From Magnaporthiopsis rhizophila (taxonomy: Eukaryota > Ascomycota > Sordariomycetes > Magnaporthales > Magnaporthaceae), in NCBI GenBank assembly GCA_003049465.1, contig PYSS01000041.1:62001-126000 (forward strand): a stretch of 64,000 bases of DNA, given 5' to 3'. The translations under genes were made by a program, and so were the position numbers. The notes below the pieces were generated by a model. That model was not told the origin of the DNA. It saw only the letters and a program-made list of their open reading frames with translations, and ran no database searches. Numbering within the stretch: the first letter of the stretch is position 1; each line of letters starts with the position of its first letter. Positions 22,031-33,003 of the stretch are shown here, in pieces.

Positions 22031-22790
22031 AAACGTTGGACTACGCAGCGACTCCGTGTTTGGCTCCGTCCCCTGCCCGCTGTCGTGGGAGAAGCGGTAG
22101 GGGCTGTTCTTGTTGTCCGCCCTGGCAAACGGCGCCGGCCCGCCCGTGCGCCGGTGGTGTGCCGCCATAGCCTCGGTCGATACCGGAGTGGGGCGCCCGT
22201 GGGCAGCAGGCCCTCCTTTCCTCTTCTCGCCGAACGCGCCAGCCAGACGGGCCAGCACGCCGACGGCGGCCTGGGCGCACGCGACGGCCGTGACGGCCCA
22301 GCCGAGCCCGTGGTGCGCGTTGCCCGGGTACAGGTCCGGCGTGCCGTCGTTGTACATGGCGCCCAGCACCAGGCCGGCGCCGTTGACGGCGCCGAAGACG
22401 AGCTGCGATGCGAATGCGTGCCGGGACCTGGCGATGGAGAACATGACGGCTGGAGGTGAGTATTGTCAGTACTAGCATATTCTTAAATAGGTTAAAAATA
22501 ACGCGACGCTTACCGACTGGCAGAACAAACACCCAGGCCAGAACCATAACGGCAATGTGGGCGTACAGAACCCCTTGCAGCTCAGGGTGGGAGAAGTAGC
22601 TTTCAGGATACGTGTCGTGGCTCGGCTTGGGTGCCGGGTCGCTGTGACTGTGGCCGTGGCCCATGTCCATCTCCATATCTCTCCCTCTCATGCCCTCGCC
22701 GCCACCGTGGGCCAGCACCGCTGGGACGAGTTTCAGTAGCGACATGGCCATCCCGAGAGCGGCGACGGTGGGTTTTATCCTGCCCTTCAT
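20760..22790 (-). CDS. Ytp1-family multi-pass membrane protein
   Basis: Three exons (minus): 22790-22514, 22449-20999 and 20936-20760, 634 residues, phases consistent. A signal or first membrane segment (SLLKLVPAVLAHGG) is followed by a His/Met-rich patch (MDMGHGHSHSD) that could bind metal. The N-terminal DUF2427-like part has GVLYAHIAVMVLAWVFVLP and AFASQLVFGAVNGAGLVLG. After a cytosolic loop with a Ser15 tract, the C-terminal Ytp1 domain has several hydrophobic helices (RIILVLGSVALSTGVIAQGR, GGVFFWLGLVTLGRWAGAFG). The fold resembles cytochrome b561/mitochondrial-type carriers of unknown role. Yeast Ytp1 is uncharacterised. Confidence 0.85.
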
Positions 22791-24124
22791 CTTTGTGTAC
22801 GCCGTCTTTTACGTTGTGGATGTTTGGACAGAGGCGACTAGTTTCATGTGATATCGCCACCTTTTTCTGGCCTTTGGGATGGCGGCTAGCAGTATGGATG
22901 GGAAAAAGGAGGGAGGGGAATAGAGCACGGAGCGGGGAGGGAGGATATCGCTTGGATAAGATAATATGTATCGTATCTGGCATTCCGGCATCGCAGGCGA
23001 TTGCTAACTCCGGCTCGTATCGGTCGTATCGGCCAAGCACGGCCAAGACGCGAAGTTTCCATTGCAGCGAAGTTGCCGACGTGATGATACCCACCCACTC
23101 TTGGCGCCCAATGTCAGGCTGTATGGAAGTCTGGGCCGTGCATCGATCAGAAGTGCGGGTGCCCTCCCTCTTTGCTAGGCGAGTACCGGTACAGTCGGTA
23201 TTGGTAATCGCGGTGCCGCCAGCGTGACTCTTTCTCAGTGCTGCTAACACGCCCGAGCTATCCGGCGACGGCGAGGGGTGCGGGGCCTGGGGTCACGATG
23301 GTCTGCCTCGACATGGCTGCTAGACCAGACAAACAATGCGGCTTCGACTTGTCCCCGCAGCTTCCGTGCTCGGCATTAGCACAGGCTGCAGCAGGGGTTG
23401 TGCGATCTGGCGCATCGTCCGATCTGCGCAGGACGCATTACATGCCTATTCCCAGCATTTATTTCCAGTTGGCCAAGGTAGCGATTTGGCGTGGGGACGG
23501 GGCGCCGGCACTACCACTTACACCGTTGCATGCCTTTTTTAAGCGCCCCGCTGCCACCCTCCATCCAGGGTTGGATTGGGCACATGGACATCGCCTGTCA
23601 ACAGCCTGCAGAGCCCCATTATTATCCAAAGGGCCTTCGCGTGGTGAATTAATCAGCACTCGCAGAAACGGAAAAGAGAAAAGTGATAGCGGGTGGTGGG
23701 GAGAGCCCAGCGATGGCGTGACAGTGGACACTTATGTTCCCCTCGTTTTTAGCGGTGTCTTCTCGAACCAGATCGAAAGGAAAGAAAAAGTAGCACCACC
23801 ACGGAGACGTCGGAGCGGAGCATTTCGGGAACCGACCAGCGTAAGCAACGGCCATGTACTGATACCTGGACTCGTTTCTTTGCGCTACTTGTGAATGATG
23901 CAGGGCCTAACCCGCCGTCATCCGACGCTTCCGAAAGCTTGTCCCATAGCCCTTATTCGCTTTAGGCTAGTATAGCGTGGTGGGCATCTGTCTGACTGTC
24001 AGCCGGGCAAAAAGAGACAAATTGCCCCGATATCGCGTCAACAGGGCCATCCGGGCACGCCTAAATATTGATTCGAGTTTTAATATGCGAGCGCCATAAC
24101 GAAAAGGCCAAGCGAGCAGCACCG
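22791..24124 (-). promoter_or_regulatory. Intergenic region upstream of the YTP1-family gene
   Basis: 1.3 kb between the metallo-beta-lactamase stop and the YTP1-family start, both minus. Predicted ORFs have no recognisable features. I see no repeat or RNA gene. Confidence 0.4.
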
Positions 24125-25117
24125 TCACAGCGTCGACCGCGTCTTCGGCGTCCATGCTTCCCCCTGCATCGCCACTTTGTCCTCGCCCTGTAGCTTGGCC
24201 AGGATCTGCATAACGCCCCTTTCCGCCGCCGGGTGCAGGTCCTCGCGCACGTCGCTGTAGATGATCTTGACCAGCTCCATGGCCGTCATGCCTGCTGCTG
24301 CCGCGCCGCCACCACTGCCTGCTGCTGTTGCCCCGCGTAGCGTCTCCAAAACCTGGTCCTCGCGCTGCTGCCGATGCGCAGTGTACTCGGCTATGCGGTC
24401 CGGTCCATTTTCCACCACGGGACCGTGGCCCGGATAAACGCGCCCGCTAAACTGCGGCTGCAGGCGGCGCAGGCTGTCAACGTAGGCGGCCAGGTCCTCG
24501 AATACGGCGGTTCCCTGGCCTAGGACGCAGTCGCCCGTTAGGCACGCGTCCTCCTCGGCCAGCAGCAGCGCCACGTGGTCCGCCGTATGGCCCGGCGTGT
24601 GCACTGCCGTTAGTGTGGCGCCCTCGGCGCGGAAGACGTGTCCGTCGACGATGTCCAGCTGCGTCTGCTTCTGGTGCTGGGCGGTGATCTCAAAGGCGTC
24701 GCGAACGGCATCGCGGGTGGCGTCACCCCAGCGGCGCTGGCTCTTGTAAATCCTGGCGCCGGCGGTCCGGGGATCTCCCAGCAGGTCGGGCACGCCGCTG
24801 ACGTGGTCGTGGTGCCAATGCGTCAGCACCACCTCGGACACAGTCGCGTCCTCGTCGAGCAGCACCCGGCGCAATGCCGCGGCCCACGACGGCCGGCCCT
24901 CGCCCGTATCGACCAGCAGGCGGGAGCGGCCGGTTCCCAGCAAGTAGGTGTTGGTCCCCTGGAGCGTGAATTTGCCCGGGTTGCCGCCCAGGATGCGGAT
25001 GCAGCATGGGCTCAGCCTCTCCACCTCGGGCAGCTGGGTGAGCTGGCTGGCTGCCATTTTTGCGAGGCGCGCAGATACAGACCTTGAGGGGCCTGCGCAA
25101 GGGCGGAAGCGTGCCAA
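24125..25117 (-). CDS. LACTB2-like metallo-beta-lactamase-fold hydrolase
   Basis: Single exon of 330 residues. The N-terminal 20 residues (MARFRPCAGPSRSVSARLAK) are Arg/Ser-rich without acids, as in mitochondrial presequences; a second in-frame ATG at 25057 starts the conserved part. Zinc ligands are present: THWHHDH (HxHxDH), HTPGHTADH, LTGDCVLG and VYPGHGP. The line GGNPGKFTLQGTNTYLLG matches LACTB2, a mitochondrial endoribonuclease in animals. It also matches related fungal ACP thioesterases that sit beside polyketide synthases. No polyketide synthase is visible here, so the LACTB2-type housekeeping role is preferred. The gene is divergent from UBP8. Confidence 0.85.
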   Translation of the reverse strand: MARFRPCAGPSRSVSARLAKMAASQLTQLPEVERLSPCCIRILGGNPGKFTLQGTNTYLLGTGRSRLLVDTGEGRPSWAAALRRVLLDEDATVSEVVLTHWHHDHVSGVPDLLGDPRTAGARIYKSQRRWGDATRDAVRDAFEITAQHQKQTQLDIVDGHVFRAEGATLTAVHTPGHTADHVALLLAEEDACLTGDCVLGQGTAVFEDLAAYVDSLRRLQPQFSGRVYPGHGPVVENGPDRIAEYTAHRQQREDQVLETLRGATAAGSGGGAAAAGMTAMELVKIIYSDVREDLHPAAERGVMQILAKLQGEDKVAMQGEAWTPKTRSTL

Positions 25118-25966
25118 TGTGTATGAATAGCCCGATTATTGCTGACTCCTAAATGCTGGTTGGACGGAGCAGAGTCCAGACGGACCAGCCAGCACCATAT
25201 GTATTATCCAAGTTATTCGTCAGGGCACGCCATTAGTGTCAGCAATGATGATCCCCAGATACACACGTGTCTTGTCGGGGAAGCTAGCAGGCTGGTCCCG
25301 GAGAGATCAAGATGGAGTGTGCCAGCCAAGACAGGCCAGCCAAGAGAGTGGACGAAGGGTGCGTGGGGCAGTTGCCAAGGATGGGTCTTGGCACCGCTCT
25401 TGGTGGGTCGGGCGGGAGCGATAAGCACGGGATCAGGTGGCGATAAGAAATTTCCCAAGGATCCATGCTCGATGCGCGCCACGCGAGTCCAACAGCGGCC
25501 TTCAGGAGCTGAGAGAGAAGGCTGAGCTGCGAAGACTCCAGCAACGAGAGCCAGAAACGCATTGCCATTGCGCTGCCATCCTAACTCACTCAAGTGACAA
25601 GTGTGCCTCACTACTTGTCCTGAAGCCAGCACGCATCCGTGTGGGCAAACAGATCAACACAGCTCGGCTCTGCGAACGCAAACAAGACCGCTGACAATTC
25701 CAAGTCCTGCCGCCCAAGCTCCGGGCACCAACAGCCAGCCTCGCTCCTGCCCACCAGACTGACACCACAGCCTCCCAGCCTCGTCCAAGTCAAATACTGC
25801 TGCGACACAACCCTGGGGCGACCTCGTCTGGTCAACAGGTACCTACAGCTCGCTAGGGTAGGCTTGGGATCCTGTCGACTAAACCACCAAGCACAGACCT
25901 CTCCGTCGCCAAGATCGCTGCTGGCCACGTTGAGCAACCGCGCCTGGCGCCATCAAGCAAGCCGAG
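25118..25966. promoter_or_regulatory. Divergent intergenic region, MBL hydrolase / UBP8
   Basis: 849 nt between two divergent starts, expected to carry both promoters. The ORFs seen on both strands lack recognisable families. Confidence 0.4.
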
Positions 25967-27851
25967 ATGGCGGCGCGAGCGGCGTCACCGGCGTCCCCAA
26001 AGGCTACCACTACAAAACCACCTGCGCCACGCACTCCTGTCTATGGCTGCGGTTCGTCTGCTCCCTCTGCCTGCCAATGTTTACTGCGCACCTCTAACGC
26101 TTGGCTATCATGCGATCACTACAGAACACATCCAACTGCTCATGACCAAGAGCCCCGAGGGCCTGCAGACCTCCATCACCCACTACAAGGCCATCCTACG
26201 CAAGATCTTCGATCACACCCCCATCGTTCCCCAGACCTCGACCGGCCCCAACGGCCAAGCCATCACGTCCTTAACCTCCAACTACCTGTGCCTACAATGC
26301 CCTGCCACGGTCACCGAGGAGGATCGACTGAAACATGGACAGAAAAAGTCACATCGCTTCTGTAGGCGCCACCCTTGCTGCTGTTCTCGCGGTTTCCTAG
26401 CTGTCGGTACTGACAACATTTTTGTGAAACCCCAGTCGCCGACTCTCGAAACGGCTCGCTGTACTGCCAGATGTGCGACGACTTGGTGTGGGACCCAACG
26501 CTTGAGGAGTTGAGGTTACGGAAAATAGGAACTGGCTCCTTCTCAAGTAAGGCAGCAAGCAGGCCCCTTCGGTCGCTTGTTAAACCTCAGCGCGCTAACA
26601 AGCCTCGCCGCAACAAGCAACCCGCAAGAGGAAGCACGACGAGCTGTTTTCAGACAACAGGTACATAGCCGTCAACACCATCATGGCCTCGTGTAGGGCT
26701 ACGGGACTGCGTGGCATCTACAACGCCGGCGCGACCTGCTACCAGAACGTGATCCTGCAGACCTTTCTGCACAACCCTATGCTGCGCAACTTCTACCTGA
26801 GCGACGGCCATCGCAGTTCCGACTGCGGCGTAGCCTACTGTCTCAGCTGCGCCATGGACGAGATCTTTCAAGATTTTTATGCGCTCGAGAACACAAGCGG
26901 CTATACGGCGGCCAATATCTTGTCGGGCTTCTGGATCTCGGAGCGCAAGGCGTTCGAAAACCTGGTGACGACCAAGGAGCAGGACGCCCACGAGTTCTTC
27001 CAGTTCCTCGCCGAGGAGCTGCACGAGCGCAACGGCGACGGCAAGCGGCCCGAGTCTGGCTCCGAGCACAGCTGCAACTGCGTCGTCCACCAGACCTTCT
27101 ACGGCAAGCTGCAGAGCACCACCACGTGCCAGGCCTGCCATGGCGTCACCAACCAGGTTCAGTCTTTTCTAGATCTGAGCCTTGGGCTGGAAAACCTAGC
27201 CCAAAGGCGAAAAAAGGCCGGCGGCGCCAAGGCGGGCGTGCTCACGCTGCAAGACTGTCTAGATGACGAGTACGTCAAGTCGGACAAGTGCGAGTATCGA
27301 TGCCACGGCTGCAATTCGACCCAACAGGCGAGGCGCCACACCAGCATCAAGAGGCTACCCAACGTGCTGTCGATCCAGTTGAAGGTGGGTGATCTGCTTT
27401 TCTCTGTTTCCCTCATGTACAATCCGATCATGAAGCTTACAACACCCCGCAGCGCTTCGAGTACAAGCAAGGCCGGCACGACAAGGCGGTCAAGGTCGAG
27501 ACGCCAGTCCAGTTCCCACTAACATTAAACATGTTCCCCTACACCAACCGGGGCCGGAGCGGGGACTCCAAGGAGAACTACGAGCTGGCTAGATCATGCA
27601 CGTACGACCTCCTCAGTGTGGTGGTCCACGTCGGTGAGATCGACACGGGCCACTACACGTCGTATTGCAGAATCGGCGAGCAGGTATGTGCAGAAGGCAA
27701 ACTGCAACCGTGATGCGGCACCTTGCTAACCAAGATCGACCGACAACAGTGGTTTGTCTTCAACGACCACAGGGTCGAGATAGCCCAAAAGTCGGACGTG
27801 CTCTCGGCCAAGGCGTATCTGCTCTTCTACATCATCCGATCCTTGGCTTGA
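25967..27851 (+). CDS. UBP8: SAGA deubiquitinase Ubp8 (USP with ZnF-UBP)
   Basis: Six exons: 25967-26051, 26125-26361, 26436-26546, 26618-27384, 27453-27683 and 27750-27851, 510 residues, all junctions in phase. The N-terminal zinc finger has YGCEH (spliced), YLCLQCPATV, KKSHRF and LYCQMCDDLVWDP. The USP core starts with GLRGIYNAGATCYQNVILQ (catalytic Cys box). It continues with a Cys-pair zinc site (HSCNCVVH, CEYRCHGC) and ends with the His box DTGHYTSYCR and WFVFNDH. This is the Ubp8 subunit of the SAGA deubiquitinating module, which removes ubiquitin from histone H2B. Length is close to yeast Ubp8 (471). It converges on EFM5. Confidence 0.93.
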
Positions 27852-28417
27852 GGACGAGAGCCGTCGCTGCCTCTGGATCAAGGTGACCATCTGGACTTGT
27901 GACCGACACCGGCCAAGGACCCAGGCCACCGGCAGTAGGATTAAGTCTAGATGGCTACTTTTTTCGCGTGTATTTTCTCCGTCTCCCGATTGGGTGAACT
28001 GCACAAAGCGCGGGTGGCATGCTACCTAATTGCCCGGATACCTGCGTCAGCGGTGGGACATTGTCGCGCAAATAAGGGGGCAAGGAAATTCATATCCACT
28101 TTATCGGTCTTTTCTTTCCTTCTGTTTGATCCCTCTCGTACAGGCAACATGAGCGAGTCACATTCTAGCCGGGAAGCCGGCTTCGTGCTCGGGCGGATAC
28201 GTGCATGAAGTGGCGTTTGCACAAAGGGTTGTTTTATGGGATACGACCAGAGAACAGAGAAAAGGATAGAAGAAAAACAGACATAGTGCATACCTGGGTA
28301 TAGGCATCTATCCAATGTCTAAAGATGACTCTTTCTGAGCCTATCCACTGTCTAACAGATACCACGCAACTGCCGCTGCCGACACCAGGTGACTCCTCAG
28401 TAATGCAACGAGGCCTC
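27852..28417. other. Convergent 3' region, UBP8 / EFM5
   Basis: 566 nt between two convergent stop codons, presumably both 3' UTRs. No gene, repeat or RNA feature recognised. Confidence 0.4.
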
Positions 28418-29411
28418 TCAGTCGCGCCACTGCCAAGCGGTGCACTCAAAGTTGGCGTAGCAGTAAAAATCGTTGCTCAGCTTGCTGGCGTGCTGCGGCC
28501 GGAACGTGGTGGTGCGCAGGCCGCCGACGTCGGCGTACAGCCGCGTCGTCGTCACGAGATCCTGCATGCGCTCGCCCGTGCAGAGGACGATGCGTGCTGC
28601 TGGGGATGGGTCGTTTGGCGACTGGGACTGGGGGCGGACTAGCCACCGGATGGTTGTTGCTTCTTTGGTCTGGCAGTCCTCGTTCAGGAACGGGGGGTCG
28701 CAGGCGATGCGGTCGCAGGCCCCTCTGAGGTCGTCTTTGTTGATTTCTCTCCTGTCGGCCGGCTGGACATGGGCGGCAAGACACGAACCTGGGCAAAAAC
28801 ATACCTGGCAGCTTCAGCGGCCGGTTGCAGTCGTAGAACACATACTCGGGGAAAACCGCGAAGCGACTGTCGTGCTCCAGCAGCACCAGGCGTGGCTTCG
28901 GCTCATCCTGTCCCCGCGATGCCTGCCACGTTTTGTTTGTTTCCACGTCAGAAAAAAAAAAAAAAAAAAAAAAAAGCGCTGTGTTCTATGTAAAAGGAAG
29001 CAGCAGCAGGACTCACCAACGCATTCTTCAGCGCAACAAAAACACTCGGCGCCGACACGGCCGCAATGGTCGAGTTTTCTGTACACCCGTCCAGCAGCGC
29101 TTCCGCAATGGTGCTGGCCGTCTCGTCCGAGTACCAGAACTGCGACTCCTGCCAGTCCTCAGCGAAGGCGGCGATGCTCAGCGGTTTGTGGCTGTCCCCC
29201 TGCCGCCGCTCGGCAGAGTCCTTGAGGTCCTCGAACTTGGCCTTGAGCGCGTCCCGGTCTGCGTAGAAGGACGTGAGGGCGTCGAGGGCGTGGGAGGAGA
29301 GGGCGCTGCTTGTGTCAGCTTTTTTACGTCTGTGCTCAGATGCGTCTTTTTGTCTTGTGCCTGACGCTGTCCTTACATGGGCTCGTCGTCAAAGTCTTCG
29401 CTGAGCCCCAT
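28418..29411 (-). CDS. EFM5: eEF1A lysine N-methyltransferase Efm5 (EEF1AKMT1/N6AMT2 family)
   Basis: Four exons (minus): 29411-29377, 29305-29017, 28922-28805 and 28734-28418, 252 residues (yeast Efm5 has 248). The N-terminal part has SSHALDALTSFYADRD and EDWQESQFWYSDETA. The SAM-binding core follows (LVLLEHDSRFAVFPEYVFYD), then the family hallmark DRIACDPPFLNEDC (DPPF catalytic motif), and a C-terminal TGERMQDLV. Efm5 methylates a lysine of translation elongation factor eEF1A. Intron 2 contains an A24 run on the plus strand, that is a T24 polypyrimidine tract before its acceptor. The exon 2 acceptor could shift by one codon (29305 or three bases earlier). Confidence 0.9.
28952..28975 (+). 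repeat. A24 homopolymer in EFM5 intron
   Basis: 24 A on the plus strand, read as T24 by the minus-strand EFM5 transcript, inside its second intron about 30 nt upstream of the acceptor. Confidence 0.9.
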
Positions 29412-29938
29412 GGTTTTGGACGGCTTGGTTGTATAAGTGAAGGGTGTTCAGGGGCGGGCTGGCTGGCTGTAGCTGCGTCTCGCTCTGGATGGGATGGGCG
29501 TCAAGACACGGGAAAAGGGGAGAGAAGTAGAAGAAAAATGAGACGCTCGAGACCCTGGGCTCACTCATGTAACCCATCGCCGATCCAAGACCAACGCCCA
29601 GCGAGACGTGCCTCCTGCCGTGCAGTTCGGCTTACGGCACGGTATACTAAGACGGGGTTTCCATTACTCATTCAACAAGACGCCCGGTGGACCCCCAGCC
29701 GAGACCCATTCACGGCCAAGTTTCCGAACAAACAGTTTCGAAGCCAAGATGAATCGGTGAGCCAGACACAGGGCTGCATATCCCTGTCCCATCTTTCCGT
29801 CGACGAGTAGGTAAATTCGACGTGTCATGACAAAGTAAACAGTTTTTTCTTCACTCGAAAAAGTAAATGCTAGTCAGCTAGCGTAGGTAATATTTACACT
29901 ATAGAAGGCGTCCGAATGCTTGTGTATATGCAACACCC
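29412..29938 (-). promoter_or_regulatory. Intergenic region upstream of EFM5
   Basis: 527 nt between the complex I subunit stop and the EFM5 start, both minus. It should contain a 3' UTR and the EFM5 promoter. Nothing else recognised. Confidence 0.4.
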
Positions 29939-31270
29939 TCACACCTCGTCCAGCACGTGAAGGAACTTCTTCTCTTCCCTCTTCTCCTTCTCCGTCGCGG
30001 GCGGCAGGTCGTAAAAGGACGAGCTCCGGTAGCCCTGCAGGTAGTGATAGGTGAATTTGGCAATGTCGCCCGGCTCGATGCCCAGGTCCTTGAACGTCTT
30101 GGCCGTCTCGTCGATCTCCTGGTCGATGAACTCGCGCTCGATTTCGTCGGCCGACATGACGTCCCACCACAGGACGCTGTTCAGGATGCCGGCCGCGGGC
30201 TTGAGCACGGCCTTGGGCAGGTTGATGTGCCTGCGCTTCTTGAAGATCTCGCGGTCCACCAGCTCGGCGATCTCGGCCATCGAGTAGTTCTTGGGCCCAT
30301 ACAGCTCGTACGTCTGCGAGGCGGTGCTGTCGTCGTACAGCATCTTCTCGAGCGCCTGCCCGACGTCAATGGAGTGGACGGGCCAGAAGCGCTCCTGCAT
30401 GTTGTTGGCCGTAAACAGGTTGAGGACGCTCGCCAGTTTGAGCAGCAGACGGTCCTCGAAGCCGAAGACGGGGGCGGGGCGGACGATGGTGGTCTCGGGG
30501 AAGATGCTCCGCACCACCTGCTCGCCGCGCGCCTTTGTGCGGAAGAACTCGGAGGGCGAGTCGAGGCTGGCGTTGTAGGATGACATGTGGATGAAGCGGT
30601 CGACGTCGTACTTGGCCACGGCCTCGGCGATGCGCTCGGCGCCCTCGACGTGGACGTCCTCGAGAGAGAAGTTCCTGGCGGTGGTCAGCACGGGCTGCTC
30701 TTCGTAAACTGGCTGTGTGCTGGCACGTACTTTGTCGGGTAGTTCCGCCCCACCAGGTTGTAGACAACGTCCGAATGCCTCACGCTCTCCTCAATGGACG
30801 CCGTGTTGCGCAGGTCGTACTCCTAGAAATGCGGGCTTTGGTGAGCAGGTGGTTGTGGCCTGGGGAAGGCGCGTATGGGGGAGAACGCACGATGAAGACC
30901 ACCCTGCCCAGGTCGCCCGAAACCTTGAGGTGGCGCTTGGCCATCTCCTCTCGGAAGGGGATGACGACGGTGCATCCTTGGCGTGCTGTGAGAGTGCGTG
31001 GAAGCGGCCTGGGTCAGAGACGACCTATCGGCTGTATCGGGCGTCGAGGAATGGAAGCAACGGACCTAGCCTGTTGACGATGTAACGGCCAATCTGGCCG
31101 GTGGCGCCAAAAACGGTAGCCGTGTGTCCTCCGAGTGATGAACGGCCGCCCTGGGTGCGGATGATGGGCTTTCCGGTGCGGGTGATGGCGACGTCGGAGA
31201 GCGGCTGTCGACGCACGAGGGTCTGGGCGATGCGCCTGGTGGACCGCACTGCGGTCGGGAAGGACGACAT
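29939..31270 (-). CDS. nuo-40: Mitochondrial complex I 40 kDa subunit (NDUFA9 homologue)
   Basis: Four exons (minus): 31270-31066, 30985-30891, 30822-30731 and 30674-29939, 375 residues. An Arg/Ser-rich presequence (MSSFPTAVRSTRRIAQTLVR) targets the matrix. The atypical short-chain dehydrogenase fold starts with TATVFGATGQIGRYIV (GxxGxxG NAD(P)H-binding loop), then CTVVIPFRE, SDVVYNLVGRNYPTKNFS and FIHMSSYNAS. It ends with the charged C-terminus typical of NDUFA9. It is an accessory subunit binding NADPH at the junction of the matrix arm. An ATG six codons upstream (31288) is possible but less likely. It is divergent from RPN9 with 384 nt between starts. Confidence 0.94.
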
Positions 31271-31654
31271 GGTTGCCTGCCAGTCCAATTGAGGCGGTTG
31301 TGTCTGGACTGGGCTTTCGCGTCGTCGTCGTCGTCGGCGTTATTCGGAATGATCCCGCTTTCCAGTTGCATTAAGCTCACTCGCTGGGCTGGCTGTCGGT
31401 TGGTCGCGGTCACGTGTGGGGCAGTTGGCCCGCCTGTGGCTCGTGTTGTGGCGGGGCAGAGGGAGCCGGAAGCTAGGCTACCCAGCCGCGTCAAGCTGCC
31501 CGCAATCGAGCTACCTCCACTGTGTACGGCACGGTCCAGTCCAGGCGGCGGGCGGCCAACGAACAGAGCGACGACAAGCTCTTCCTACATAGCGTCTACC
31601 ACCGCGACCTAAACACCACACAGCCAGACGACGGACGCCAGAACCACCGCCACC
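31271..31654. promoter_or_regulatory. Bidirectional promoter, complex I subunit / RPN9
   Basis: 384 nt separate two divergent ATG codons. A short CGTCGT run lies near 31319-31336. I looked for the yeast PACE element (GGTGGCAAA) of proteasome genes and did not see it. Confidence 0.5.
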
Positions 31655-32821
31655 ATGAGCGCCGACGAGACGGCCGAGTTCCTCTCCACTATGAGGGAGA
31701 GGGCTCCGGAAGACCTCCAAGGCCTGATTCTGCAGTTCGAGGACTACTGGGAGCGCAAGCTGTGGCACCAGCTCACCGACGCCATGATCGAGTTCTTCAA
31801 CACGCCCTCGAGCGCGCCCGCCCGGCTCGTCTTCTACAAAACCTTTGTGCTCAAGTTCGCCGACAAGATCAACCAGCTCAAGCTCGTCGACCTGGCCCTC
31901 AAGGCCGCCTCGCAGTGCAAGGTGTTCAAGGAGCGGCTGCAGTTCCTCGAGACGGCGGCGGCCAAGGTCGACCACGAGGACTCGCAGGACGCCTTCGTGT
32001 TCGCCACCATCGCCGTGGCACGCGTCAAGCTGGACCTCAAGGACGCCGACGCCGCCCGCGCCGACCTGGACAAGGCCGAGAGGATACTGGACGGCTTCGA
32101 CAGCGTCGAGACGGTCGTCCACGCCGCCTTCTACGGCGCCCAGGCCGACTACTACCAGGCCACGGCCGACTTCGCCTCGTACTACCGCAACGCCCTGCTG
32201 TACCTGGCCTGCATCGACGTGGCCGCCCTGACGCCGGCCGAGCGCCGGTCGAGGGCCTACGACCTGGCCGTGGCCGCGCTCGTGTCAACATCCATCTACA
32301 ACTTTGGCGAGCTGCTCCTGCACCCCATCCTCGACTCCTTGACCGTCCTCGGACCCAACGGCGAGCCCTCGGCCGACGCCTGGCTGCGCGACCTGCTCTT
32401 CGCCTTCAACCGCGGCGACCTGGCCGCGTACGACGTGCTGTCGGGCCACATCGGCTCCAACCCGCTGCTGTCCAAGCACCGCGCCCAGCTGCGCCAAAAG
32501 ATCTACCTGGCCGCCCTGACCGAGGCCGTGTTCCGCCGCCCGCCCCACGACCGCCACATGACGTTTGACGCCATCGCGCGCGAGACGCGCGTCCAGCCCG
32601 ACGAGATCGAGCACCTGGTCATGAAGGCCCTGAGCCTGGGCCTGCTGCGCGGCTCCATCGACCAGGTCGACGCCGTGGCGCACATCGACTGGGTCCAGCC
32701 AAAGGTGCTGGACATGAAGCAGATTGACAACATGCGCCTGCGCCTCAAGGACTGGGACTCGAGCGTCAACCAGCTTGGTCACTGGATCGAGGCTGTGGGG
32801 CAGGACGTGTGGGCTGCGTGA
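31655..32821 (+). CDS. RPN9: 26S proteasome lid subunit Rpn9 (PSMD13)
   Basis: Single exon of 388 residues, the usual length for Rpn9 (yeast 393). TPR-like helical repeats fill the first two thirds (VFYKTFVLKFADKINQLKLV, CKVFKERLQFLETAAAKVDH, SVETVVHAAFYGAQADYY). A C-terminal PCI winged helix includes QKIYLAALTEAVFRRPPHDR, MTFDAIARETRVQPDEIEHL and KALSLGLLRGSIDQV, ending with a lid-bundle helix. Rpn9 is a scaffold of the 19S lid and helps place Rpn10. No introns. The start ATG has an ACC-ATG-A context. Confidence 0.95.
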   Translation: MSADETAEFLSTMRERAPEDLQGLILQFEDYWERKLWHQLTDAMIEFFNTPSSAPARLVFYKTFVLKFADKINQLKLVDLALKAASQCKVFKERLQFLETAAAKVDHEDSQDAFVFATIAVARVKLDLKDADAARADLDKAERILDGFDSVETVVHAAFYGAQADYYQATADFASYYRNALLYLACIDVAALTPAERRSRAYDLAVAALVSTSIYNFGELLLHPILDSLTVLGPNGEPSADAWLRDLLFAFNRGDLAAYDVLSGHIGSNPLLSKHRAQLRQKIYLAALTEAVFRRPPHDRHMTFDAIARETRVQPDEIEHLVMKALSLGLLRGSIDQVDAVAHIDWVQPKVLDMKQIDNMRLRLKDWDSSVNQLGHWIEAVGQDVWAA

Positions 32822-33003
32822 GGAGACGACGACCAAGGGTTACTCCGTGTATCATAGCTACCTGCTTTTTAGACGTGATAGAGTCCCAGGGAGAATATCA
32901 GGGGTTCATGATGCTATCCGGCTTCTATTGGAATCAAAATACAGAATACGCCCATGGAGCGTTACAAGGATGCCAACTCCAGTTCGCTAACGGAATCTTC
33001 CCC

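Noticed and set aside
24125..25117. Part of a polyketide cluster (MBL-fold thioesterase)
   Set aside because: No polyketide synthase, oxidoreductase set or cluster regulator is visible within the window; neighbours are housekeeping genes.
31271..31654. Yeast-type PACE proteasome promoter element
   Set aside because: GGTGGCAAA and its complement were not seen upstream of RPN9 or RPN12.
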